Origin: Arthrobacter sp. JZ12
GTDB lineage: Bacteria; Actinomycetota; Actinomycetes; Actinomycetales; Micrococcaceae
Direction of reading: 5' to 3'
DNA length: 64,000 nt
Assembly (NCBI RefSeq): GCF_035189165.1
Contig: NZ_CP045246.1
Span: 1,302,001 to 1,366,000 of the forward strand
The position numbers and the translations under genes are program-made. Numbering within the stretch: the first letter of the stretch is position 1; every line of letters starts with the position of its first letter. Under the pieces are notes generated by a model that saw only the letters and a list, made by a program, of their open reading frames with translations, had not been told where the DNA came from and did not search any database. Shown one piece after another: positions 49,832-58,062 of the stretch.

Positions 49832-50425
49832 GTGAGTCCGAAAGGCGACGCCGGCACGGGTTCCAACGCAGCCACAACGGGTGGAGCCATACCTGCCAGC
49901 GCACAGGGCCTGCTCTTCACCGAAGACCTTCCAGTGCTTGACGAGGACGCAGGTTACCGCGGGCCTACCGCCTGCAAGGCCGCAGGCATTACCTACCGCC
50001 AGCTCGACTACTGGGCGCGTACGGGTCTGGTGGAACCTGCGGTGCGCGGTGCTTCAGGATCAGGATCGCAGCGGCTGTACGGCTTCCGGGACATCCTGGT
50101 ATTGAAGGTCGTCAAGCGTCTCTTGGACACCGGCGTTTCACTGCAGCAGATTCGGAGCGCGGTCGAGCACCTCCGCGAACGCGGTGTCGAGGATCTTGCA
50201 CAGATCACCCTCATGAGCGATGGCGCCAGCGTTTACGAGTGCACCTCCGCTGACGAGGTGATTGACCTCGTCCAGGGTGGACAGGGCGTCTTCGGAATCG
50301 CCGTCGGCCGTGTCTGGCGTGAGGTCGAAGGTAGCCTTGCCGCACTGCCCAGCGAGCATGCGGCAAATCAGGAATTCCCCGACGACGAACTGAGCAAGCG
50401 CCGAGCAGCGCGCAAGATCAGCTGA
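49832..50425 (+). CDS. MerR-family regulator (Rv1830-like)
   Basis: This 197-residue protein has a disordered N-terminus and a MerR helix-turn-helix (GPTACKAAGITYRQLDYWARTGLVEPAVRGASGSGSQRLYGFRDILVLKVVKRLLDTGVSLQQIRSAVEHL). A small C-terminal domain (YECTSADEVIDLVQGGQGVFGIAVGRVWREV) is typical of the Rv1830/McdR group, which in mycobacteria affects cell division and growth. GTG 49832 follows GAGGAGG by about 6 bases; the in-frame ATG at 49793 is less likely. The 179 bases upstream contain no gene. Confidence 0.9.
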   Translation: MSPKGDAGTGSNAATTGGAIPASAQGLLFTEDLPVLDEDAGYRGPTACKAAGITYRQLDYWARTGLVEPAVRGASGSGSQRLYGFRDILVLKVVKRLLDTGVSLQQIRSAVEHLRERGVEDLAQITLMSDGASVYECTSADEVIDLVQGGQGVFGIAVGRVWREVEGSLAALPSEHAANQEFPDDELSKRRAARKIS

Positions 50426-50448
50426 CACACTGTCGCCGAAACAGAAAT

Positions 50449-50467
50449 GCCCCGCCATGTGCGGGGC
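50449..50467. terminator. Terminator between convergent genes
   Basis: GCCCCGC pairs with GCGGGGC around CATGT. Flanking GAAAC...GTTTC and AAA/TTT segments extend the stem with small bulges, and TTTCGTGTTT follows. It lies between the MerR gene and the converging ParA-like gene. Confidence 0.75.
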
Positions 50468-50527
50468 TTTCGTGTTTCAGGGGGACATTGTTGCCCGGGG
50501 GTGTGGTTCTGGAGACCGGTTTAATGC

Positions 50528-51355
50528 CTAGCGGCGGGCCACCCGGTTGCGCATCCGCCCTGTGTCCAGGAGGGTGCGCAGCAGGTCATCGAAGTATCCG
50601 GCTGCCTGCTTTGCTGACTCGCCCGGCCAGTGGTGTACAGCGTGCGCCGCACCCTGGATCTGCTGCCAGTTTGCTTGCTCGGAAATCGTGGGGCTGAGAA
50701 GCAGGTCACCGAACATCTGCTTCATCTCGTTCAGGCGGAACGTGTGTTCGTTGGATCCGGTGCGGACCCGGTTGGCCACGATGCCCGCCGGGGTGAGATT
50801 GGGAGCAAACTCGTTCTTGAATAGTTCGATCGCACGCATGGTGCGCTCTGTGCCGGCAACGGAGAAGAGGCCCGGTTCCGCCACGAGCAACACACGATTG
50901 CTCGCCGTCCAGGCCATGCGGGTCAGCCCGTTCAACGAGGGCGGGCAGTCCACCAGGACCAGACGGTAGCCCTCCACTCGGTCCAACAGCATGGAGAGAC
51001 GGCGGAGGTCGCGCTTTCCGAGATCCGGGCGGTCGTAGATTCCGGAGTAGGCGGAGCCCATTGCCACGTCGAGGACGGGAGCGGACGTCTTCGAGTTTCG
51101 TTTGACAGCCGTCTTGACCCAACCGCTTGGCACCACATTCCCGGCAAGGTCTCCGCGCCGGGCGTTCTTCAATAGCCTGCCGATGTCCATTTGGTGGTCG
51201 GCCTGCACCCCGAGGCCGGTAGTGGCGTCAGCATGAGGATCAAGGTCTACAACAAGAGTGGGAATCCCCGCAGACAACGCCGCGGATGCCAGTCCCAGGG
51301 TGACCGAGGTCTTGCCGACCCCACCTTTGAGGCTGCTGATGCTCACAACTTGCAC
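50528..51355 (-). CDS. ParA-like ATPase
   Basis: This 275-residue protein has deviant Walker A SSLKGGVGKTSVTLG near the N-terminus, VVDLDPHADATTGLG (A') and LVLVDCPPSLNGLTRM (Walker B). In the C-terminal half, IELFKNEFAPNLTPAGIVANRVRTGSNEHTFRLNEM is typical of chromosomal ParA homologues of Micrococcaceae without a ParB partner. The cargo is unknown. GTG 51355 gives the usual MQVVSISSLKGG start; a TTG at 51367 is also in frame. It is divergent from pyc, with 267 bases between. Confidence 0.87.
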   Translation of the reverse strand: MQVVSISSLKGGVGKTSVTLGLASAALSAGIPTLVVDLDPHADATTGLGVQADHQMDIGRLLKNARRGDLAGNVVPSGWVKTAVKRNSKTSAPVLDVAMGSAYSGIYDRPDLGKRDLRRLSMLLDRVEGYRLVLVDCPPSLNGLTRMAWTASNRVLLVAEPGLFSVAGTERTMRAIELFKNEFAPNLTPAGIVANRVRTGSNEHTFRLNEMKQMFGDLLLSPTISEQANWQQIQGAAHAVHHWPGESAKQAAGYFDDLLRTLLDTGRMRNRVARR

Positions 51356-51622
51356 TTGATGAACCAATACCTAACGTTTGAGTGCCATACCGCAGGATCT
51401 CTGTGCCCGCACACCTACTCATCATAGGTGGACCCGAACATCGTACGAACACGGCTCGGCGGCAGTCGGAAAGAAGCTTCGATAGTCGTGAAGAGCCGGG
51501 CGAACACCACCCCTTTCCCACATGACCGCGAATGTGACCTCGATTACTGTGACCTGAGCGACAAAATGTAGGCTGGGGACGCTAAGTTGTCAGTCATTGA
51601 CCCGCGAAAGCGCAGGAGTGCA
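51356..51622. promoter_or_regulatory. Divergent parA-like/pyc intergenic region
   Basis: This 267-base stretch has no gene. It contains two direct copies of TGTGACCT (51533-51540 and 51548-51555, 15 bases apart) and, shortly after, TAGGCT at about 51569 as a possible pyc -10 element. I see no terminator. Confidence 0.5.
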
Positions 51623-54600
51623 ATGTTCTCGAAGATTCTGGTAGCCAACCGTGGCGAAATCGCCATCCGCGCTTTTCGGGCGGGTTTTGAAATCGGCGCC
51701 AAGACGGTCGCTGTGTTCCCGCATGAGGACCGTAACTCGATTCACCGGCAGAAGGCGGACGAGGCGTATCTGATCGGTGAGAAGGGCCACCCGGTCCGGG
51801 CGTACCTGGATGTTGACGAGATTGTGCGGGTTGCCAAGGACGCGGGCTGTGATGCGATTTATCCGGGGTATGGCTTCCTGTCAGAGAACCCTAATCTTGC
51901 ACGGGCAGCGGCCGACGCCGGTATTACTTTTGTGGGCCCGCCGGCGGAGGTGCTGGAACTGGCCGGTAATAAGGTCCGCGCGCTTGAGGCGGCGCGTAAG
52001 GCCGGCATCCCGGTCCTGAAGTCGTCGAAGCCCAGTGCTGATATTGATGAGCTGCTTGCTGCTGCGGATGAGATCGGGTTCCCGATCTTCGCGAAGGCGG
52101 TGGCCGGTGGTGGTGGGCGCGGGATGCGTCGGGTGGAGTCCCGGGAGAGCCTGCGTGAGGCACTGGAGTCGGCGATGCGCGAAGCGGATTCAGCGTTCGG
52201 TGATCCGACGATGTTCCTGGAGCAGGCGGTGCTGCGCCCGCGTCATATCGAGGTTCAGATCCTCGCCGACGCGGAGGGTAACGTCATGCACCTCTTCGAG
52301 CGGGACTGTTCACTGCAGCGCCGGCACCAGAAAGTCATTGAGATCGCCCCTGCCCCGAACCTGGATGAGAGCATCCGCCAGGCGCTATACCGGGACGCTG
52401 TGGCTTTCGCGAAGGAACTGAACTACGTCAACGCGGGCACCGTGGAGTTCCTGGTGGACACTGCCGGTGAGCGTGCCGGTCAGCACGTGTTCATTGAGAT
52501 GAACCCGCGCATCCAGGTGGAGCACACGGTGACTGAGGAGGTCACCGACGTGGACCTGGTGCAGTCGCAGCTGCGCATCGCGGCAGGGGAGACCCTGGCC
52601 GATTTGGGCTTGTCGCAGGAGACGGTTCGGTTGCGGGGTGCGGCGTTGCAGTCCCGCATCACCACGGAGGACCCGGCGAACGGGTTCCGGCCGGATGTCG
52701 GCCGGATCGCCGCGTACCGTTCGGCTGGCGGCGCGGGGGTGCGGTTGGATGGCGGCACCGTGTATGCCGGTGCGGAGATCAGCCCGCATTTTGACTCGAT
52801 GCTGGTGAAGCTGACCTGTCGGGGCCGGGACTATGAGTCGGCGGTGCGCCGGGCCCGGCGCGCTCTGGCGGAGTTCCGGGTGCGTGGTGTGTCCACGAAC
52901 ATTTCCTTCCTGCAGGCAGTGCTCGATGATCCGGACTTCATCGCCGGTAACGTTGCAACGTCGTTCATTGATGAGCGGCCGGAGTTGTTGACCGCGCGCG
53001 TGCCGGCGGACCGGGGTACGAAGCTGCTGAGCTGGCTGGCTGATGTCACGGTGAACAAGCCCAATGGTGAGTTGACGGTGGAGCTGGACCCGGCGGAGAA
53101 GCTTCCCAAGATCGCGGATAACGCGGCTATGGTGCCTGGCTCGCGGCAGCGTCTGCTGGAACTGGGGCCGGAGGGCTTCGCCGCGGAATTGCGGGCGCAG
53201 ACCGCACTGGCGGTCACGGACACCACCTTCCGGGATGCGCATCAGTCGCTGCTGGCTACCCGGGTGCGCACCCGTGACCTGGTCGCGGCGGGGCGGGCGG
53301 TGTCGGCGAAGATGCCGCAGCTGCTCTCGGTGGAGGCTTGGGGCGGTGCCACCTACGACGTCGCGCTGCGCTTCTTGGGCGAGGATCCGTGGGAGCGGTT
53401 GGCCGCGCTGCGCGCCGAGCTGCCGAACATCTGCCTGCAGATGCTGCTGCGCGGACGCAATACTGTCGGTTACACCCCGTACCCGGAAGAGGTGACCCGG
53501 GCGTTCGTGCAGGAGGCCGCGGCGACCGGCATAGATATTTTCCGCATTTTCGATGCCCTCAACGATGTCTCGCAGATGGAACCTGCTATCCGTGCGGTCC
53601 GGGAAACCGGGACGGCGGTGGCCGAGGTCGCCCTCTGCTACACCTCAGACATGCTTGATCCGGCCGAGAAGCTCTACACCCTGGATTACTACCTGGACCT
53701 GGCGCAGCGGATTGTCGACGCCGGCGCGCACATCCTGGCGATCAAGGACATGGCCGGGCTGCTGCGCCCGGCCGCTGCGGCGAAGCTGGTCACCGCTTTG
53801 CGGGAGCGGTTTGACCTGCCGGTTCACCTGCACACCCATGACACCGCGGGAGGCCAGCTGGCCACGCTGCTGGCAGCTTCGAACGTTGGTGTAGATGCTG
53901 TGGACGTGGCCAGCGCGTCGCTGGCGGGTACCACCAGCCAGCCGGCCGCGTCGGCCCTGGTCGCAGCTCTTGCGCACACCGAACGTGACACCGGCATGTC
54001 GCTGGAGGACGTGAGCTCGATGGAGCCGTACTGGGAAGCGGTGCGCCGGGTCTACGCCCCGTTCGAGTCCGGACTCCCCGGGCCCACGGGCCGGGTTTAC
54101 CGCCATGAGATCCCGGGCGGGCAGCTGTCGAACCTGCGCCAGCAGGCCATCGCCCTCGGGCTGGGGGAGCGGTTCGAAGCCGTGGAGGACATGTACACGG
54201 CCGCGGACCGGATGCTCGGTCGCCTGGTCAAGGTCACCCCCTCCTCCAAGGTCGTGGGAGACCTAGCCCTGCAGCTGGTCGGCTCGAACGTGGACCCGGC
54301 AGCCTTCGAGGAGAACCCGCAGAACTTCGACATCCCCGACTCGGTGATCGGGTTCCTCAGCGGTGAACTCGGCGACCCGCCCGGTGGGTGGCCGGAACCG
54401 TTCCGCACCAAAGCCCTGCAGGGGCGCACCGTCAAGGTTCGCGATGTCCAACTCAACCCCGAGGACCAGCAGGCACTGGCGGGCGATTCTGCCACCCGGC
54501 GGAAGGCGCTGAACCGGTTGCTGTTCGCCGGTCCCACCAAGGAATTCGAGAACACCCGCCGCACCTACGGCGACGTGTCCGTCCTGGATACCCGGGACTA

Positions 54601-55027
54601 CCTCTACGGCCTGCAGCACGGCAGCGAGCATGTCATTCAGCTGGAAAAGGGCGTGCGCCTCATCGCCACTCTTGAAGCGGTGTCCGACCCGGATGAGAAG
54701 GGCATGCGCACCGTACTGTGCACGCTCAACGGGCAGATGCGTCCCGTAAGCGTGCGCGACCGCAGCGTGCACACCGACGTCAAGGCAGCCGAGAAAGCCG
54801 ACCCCACCCAGCCCGGACAGATCGCAGCCCCGTTCGCCGGCGCCGTCACCGTCGGCGTCACCGAGGGCGACACCGTCAAGGCCGGAGACACCGTGGCAAC
54901 CATCGAAGCAATGAAAATGGAAGCCGGCATCACCACCACCGTCGGAGGCACCGTCCGCCGGGTAGCGATCAACGCCGTCGAACAGGTCCACGGAGGTGAC
55001 CTCCTCCTGGTCATCGACCCCACCTGA
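51623..55027 (+). CDS. pyc: Pyruvate carboxylase
   Basis: This 1134-residue single-chain enzyme makes oxaloacetate from pyruvate, ATP and bicarbonate. The N-terminal biotin carboxylase part starts FSKILVANRGEIAIRAFRAG and has the ATP-grasp loop AKAVAGGGGRGMR and EMNPRIQVEHTVTEE. The carboxyltransferase domain begins about residue 520 with TDTTFRDAHQSLLATRVRT and has the metal site HLHTHDTAG. The biotin attachment Lys1098 is in IEAMKMEAG near the C-terminus. ATG 51623 follows AGGAG by 5 bases. The gene replenishes oxaloacetate, which the methylcitrate operon also consumes. Confidence 0.97.
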   Translation: MFSKILVANRGEIAIRAFRAGFEIGAKTVAVFPHEDRNSIHRQKADEAYLIGEKGHPVRAYLDVDEIVRVAKDAGCDAIYPGYGFLSENPNLARAAADAGITFVGPPAEVLELAGNKVRALEAARKAGIPVLKSSKPSADIDELLAAADEIGFPIFAKAVAGGGGRGMRRVESRESLREALESAMREADSAFGDPTMFLEQAVLRPRHIEVQILADAEGNVMHLFERDCSLQRRHQKVIEIAPAPNLDESIRQALYRDAVAFAKELNYVNAGTVEFLVDTAGERAGQHVFIEMNPRIQVEHTVTEEVTDVDLVQSQLRIAAGETLADLGLSQETVRLRGAALQSRITTEDPANGFRPDVGRIAAYRSAGGAGVRLDGGTVYAGAEISPHFDSMLVKLTCRGRDYESAVRRARRALAEFRVRGVSTNISFLQAVLDDPDFIAGNVATSFIDERPELLTARVPADRGTKLLSWLADVTVNKPNGELTVELDPAEKLPKIADNAAMVPGSRQRLLELGPEGFAAELRAQTALAVTDTTFRDAHQSLLATRVRTRDLVAAGRAVSAKMPQLLSVEAWGGATYDVALRFLGEDPWERLAALRAELPNICLQMLLRGRNTVGYTPYPEEVTRAFVQEAAATGIDIFRIFDALNDVSQMEPAIRAVRETGTAVAEVALCYTSDMLDPAEKLYTLDYYLDLAQRIVDAGAHILAIKDMAGLLRPAAAAKLVTALRERFDLPVHLHTHDTAGGQLATLLAASNVGVDAVDVASASLAGTTSQPAASALVAALAHTERDTGMSLEDVSSMEPYWEAVRRVYAPFESGLPGPTGRVYRHEIPGGQLSNLRQQAIALGLGERFEAVEDMYTAADRMLGRLVKVTPSSKVVGDLALQLVGSNVDPAAFEENPQNFDIPDSVIGFLSGELGDPPGGWPEPFRTKALQGRTVKVRDVQLNPEDQQALAGDSATRRKALNRLLFAGPTKEFENTRRTYGDVSVLDTRDYLYGLQHGSEHVIQLEKGVRLIATLEAVSDPDEKGMRTVLCTLNGQMRPVSVRDRSVHTDVKAAEKADPTQPGQIAAPFAGAVTVGVTEGDTVKAGDTVATIEAMKMEAGITTTVGGTVRRVAINAVEQVHGGDLLLVIDPT

Positions 55028-55103
55028 CGGGGGTAGCCTGCGCTAAGGTGAGGCAGAATTACCTGCAGCTTCCGCTGCGGGCGTTGAGCGAGCGTGAGGA
55101 ACC

Positions 55104-56633
55104 ATGGCGAACGACAAGAAGCCGGCACATCAGTCACCCGGGGCGCACCAGGACGTGCAGGAACCGGCAGGTTCGCAGGAAGCTTCGGGCAACCCGGCCG
55201 AAGCAACCGATGGCAATCACAATGAAGGCCAGGTAGCAGGCGAAGGTAAGCCGCCTGCTACCTCGGCCGGCGTTCAACCGGAAGCTGTCCAACCGGAAGC
55301 TGTCCAGGCAGAGCAGGAATTTACGCTGAGTTCAGAGGCAGCCGAACCAGGTGCGGAGCAAGCTACAGATCCGGGGTCGGCGTTTGGAGTTGAGCCCGTC
55401 ACCGGCCCGTCCGTGGTTCAGGTGCCTATGCCCGACAGGCTTCCAAACATCGGTGTCTCACAGTTCTCCGCTGACCAGTCCCCGGCCGCGCAGTTCCCGG
55501 CCGCACAGTTCCCCGCGGATCAGTTTTCCGGGCAGCATCCCGCGGAGCCCGGCGACCTGACGCTGGCAGACACAGATGTCCGACTGGCGGACGACGACGC
55601 GACCGGATGGACGCCGTCGACCGGGCGGACCGAGCAGGCCCAGGACCCGACAACAGCGCCGGCAGTTGCCCCGGCGGCAGACCGCAGCGCCCGTCGGGAC
55701 AAGGAGGAAGGGCCTGAGCCGGCGTCGTCATTGACCCCTGAGCGACTGCTCACCTCCCAGCAGCGTCCGCCCGTGGGCGGGTGGCGGCTGTGGCTCTATA
55801 AGGCGACTTTCGGTTACGTGAACCTGGGCGACTCCGACGCCATCCGGATCCGCCGTGCCCTCGAACACCGCGTATCGGTGCGGCTGGGGGAGAGGACCCG
55901 CTATGTTCCCGTACTGTCCCGCAAGGGTGGCGTGGGCAAGACAACTGTGACCACCCTTCTCGGCATGGCGCTTGCTGACCTCCGCGAGGACCGCATCATC
56001 GCCATGGACGCGAATCCCGACCGCGGCACCCTCTCCGACCGTTCTCCGGGCAGGGCAGACTTCACCGCACGCCAGTTGGTCCAGAACCGGTTTATGGTGG
56101 ACTCATTCGCGCAGCTGTCCAGTTACGTGGCGCGGGATGGTTCCCGGCTTCACGTTCTGGCGTCGGATACCGATCCAGCAATTGCACAGGCATTCGACGA
56201 CGCCGACTACCGCGCCGTGACGGACATTTTGGGCAGGTACTACTCCATCGTCCTGACGGACTCAGGTACCGGAATGGTCCATTCCGTGATGAAGGGCACC
56301 CTGGAGAAGGCCGACGCCGTGGTGCTGGTTTCGGGCGGCAGCGTCGACGAGGCGCGGTTGGCTTCCGAGACGCTCTCCTGGCTCGAGGCCCACGGCCGCC
56401 ACGATCTGGTGGAGAAGGCAATCGTTGTGGTCAACATGTCTTCCGGCAACCGGACCGAGGTGAACGTCGACGAGATCGAGGAGCACTTCCGCTCACGCGT
56501 CAACACCGTGGTGCGGATTCCATACGACCGCCACCTGGCCGAGGGATCCCGGATCGAGCTGGCCAAGCTCCAGCCGAAGACCCAGGATGCGGTAATCGAG
56601 CTTGCTGCCCTCGTCGTGGACCAGCTGCACTGA
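55104..56633 (+). CDS. EspI-like MinD/ParA ATPase with long disordered N-terminus
   Basis: This 509-residue protein has two parts. Residues 1-220 are low-complexity, rich in Pro, Ala, Gln, Glu and Asp, with small repeats (QPEAVQPEAVQ; QFPAAQFPADQF). The C-terminal half begins GGWRLWLYKATFGYVNLGDS and contains deviant Walker A SRKGGVGKTTVTTLLG (274-281), MDANPDRGTLSDR and VLTDSGTGMVHS. This matches the EspI/Rv3876-type ATPases linked to ESX (type VII) secretion. No EccC, EsxA/B or other ESX gene is in the window. It lies between pyc and mtr, and its stop is 3 bases before mtr. Confidence 0.85.
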   Translation: MANDKKPAHQSPGAHQDVQEPAGSQEASGNPAEATDGNHNEGQVAGEGKPPATSAGVQPEAVQPEAVQAEQEFTLSSEAAEPGAEQATDPGSAFGVEPVTGPSVVQVPMPDRLPNIGVSQFSADQSPAAQFPAAQFPADQFSGQHPAEPGDLTLADTDVRLADDDATGWTPSTGRTEQAQDPTTAPAVAPAADRSARRDKEEGPEPASSLTPERLLTSQQRPPVGGWRLWLYKATFGYVNLGDSDAIRIRRALEHRVSVRLGERTRYVPVLSRKGGVGKTTVTTLLGMALADLREDRIIAMDANPDRGTLSDRSPGRADFTARQLVQNRFMVDSFAQLSSYVARDGSRLHVLASDTDPAIAQAFDDADYRAVTDILGRYYSIVLTDSGTGMVHSVMKGTLEKADAVVLVSGGSVDEARLASETLSWLEAHGRHDLVEKAIVVVNMSSGNRTEVNVDEIEEHFRSRVNTVVRIPYDRHLAEGSRIELAKLQPKTQDAVIELAALVVDQLH

Positions 56634-56636
56634 CCC

Positions 56637-58049
56637 GTGGTTCACTACGACCTGGCGATCATCGGTTCCGGCTCCGGAAACACACTCGTCACGCCCGAGT
56701 GGGACAACAAGAAGATTGCCATTGTCGAGGGCGGCACCTTCGGCGGCACCTGCCTGAACGTGGGATGCATCCCCACGAAGATGTTCGTCTATCCGGCTGA
56801 CCTTGCCCGTGCCAGCGAAGATGCCCGCCGCCTGGGAGTCGACTTGCAGTTCACCGGCACACGGTGGAGTGAGTTGCGGGACCGCATTTTCATGCGCATT
56901 GACAGCATTTCTGATGCCGGTCGGGTCTACCGTGCGGATGAGCTCGAACACGTGGACCTCTACGAGGAGGAGGTGCGCCTAACCGCTGACAGGACGATTG
57001 TCACGGCCTCCGGTGGGGAAATCACCGCTGACCAGGTGGTGATAGCGGCGGGCTCGCGACCAGTGGTGCCAGATATCCCCGGACTGGACCTGCCGCAGGT
57101 GCACACCTCCGACACAGTGATGCGGCTGGATCAGCAGCCCCGACGCATGCTGATCATCGGCGGGGGATACATCGCAGCTGAATTCGCCCACATCTTTTCC
57201 GCCCTCGGCACGGACGTGACAATGGTCGCCCGGTCAGCCCAGCTCCTCCGCGCTCTCGACGGAACGCTCTCGGAGGAGTTCACCCGGGTTGCCCAGACAC
57301 AGTGGACCGTACTGCGGGAGCACCATGTCCGGTCAGTAGCGGCAAACGCTGACGGATCGGTGATGGCAACAATCGCAGGACCGGACGGGACAGAGATCGA
57401 CGTCGAGTCCGACGTCGTGCTGGTCGCGACGGGCCGTACGCCCAACAGCGACCGGGTGGGAGCTGCGGATGTCGGTTTCGATCTGACCGACGACGGCCGT
57501 GTGGCAGTTGATGCTTTCCAGCGGGTACTTCGCGACGGTCAGCCCGTCCCGGGCATGTGGGCACTGGGAGATATCTCCAGTCCGTTCCAGCTGAAGCACG
57601 TGGCCAACCATGAGGCGCGAGTTGTGTCCCACAATCTGCTGCATCCCGATGCGCTGCGCACGAGCGACCATCGGTATGTCCCTGCCGCAGTGTTCACCCG
57701 GCCGCAGATTGCCACGGTCGGCCTCACTGAGGAGCAAGCCCTGGAACGGGCGGAAAAGACCGGCTCCCGGGTGCTCGTGGCGGTTCAACAATACGGATCA
57801 ACTGCCTATGGATGGGCGATGGAGGACCAGATCGGGTTCGTGAAACTGATCGCCGAGGAAGACACCGGGACACTCCTGGGGGCACACATCCTCGGCCATG
57901 AAGCATCCAACCTTATCCAGCCGGTCATCCAGGCCATGCACTTCGGGCTCGACGCCTTCACTATGGCGCGCGGCCAGTACTGGATCCATCCGGCGCTGTC
58001 CGAAGTGGTGGAGAATGCCCTGCTCTCGCTGAAGGCACCCTCCACCTAG
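56637..58049 (+). CDS. mtr: Mycothione reductase
   Basis: This 470-residue flavoprotein disulfide reductase reduces mycothiol disulfide with NADPH. The FAD motif GSGSGN is at the N-terminus. The redox-active cysteines 39 and 44 are in GGTCLNVGCIPTKMF, the NADPH site is IIGGGYIAAEFA, and the C-terminal interface has HPALSEVVENALL with the catalytic His-Glu pair. GGTFGGTCLNVGCIPTKMFVY and the short C-terminus distinguish it from lipoamide dehydrogenase and glutathione reductase. It supports assignment to an actinobacterium that uses mycothiol. GTG 56637 lies 3 bases after the previous stop. Confidence 0.92.
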   Translation: MVHYDLAIIGSGSGNTLVTPEWDNKKIAIVEGGTFGGTCLNVGCIPTKMFVYPADLARASEDARRLGVDLQFTGTRWSELRDRIFMRIDSISDAGRVYRADELEHVDLYEEEVRLTADRTIVTASGGEITADQVVIAAGSRPVVPDIPGLDLPQVHTSDTVMRLDQQPRRMLIIGGGYIAAEFAHIFSALGTDVTMVARSAQLLRALDGTLSEEFTRVAQTQWTVLREHHVRSVAANADGSVMATIAGPDGTEIDVESDVVLVATGRTPNSDRVGAADVGFDLTDDGRVAVDAFQRVLRDGQPVPGMWALGDISSPFQLKHVANHEARVVSHNLLHPDALRTSDHRYVPAAVFTRPQIATVGLTEEQALERAEKTGSRVLVAVQQYGSTAYGWAMEDQIGFVKLIAEEDTGTLLGAHILGHEASNLIQPVIQAMHFGLDAFTMARGQYWIHPALSEVVENALLSLKAPST

Positions 58050-58062
58050 TCCGGGGCGGCTG

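Noticed and set aside
56637..58049. Lipoamide dehydrogenase or glutathione reductase
   Set aside because: GGTCLNVGCIPTKMF and the HPALSEVVENALL end fit mycothione reductase, and the lineage uses mycothiol.
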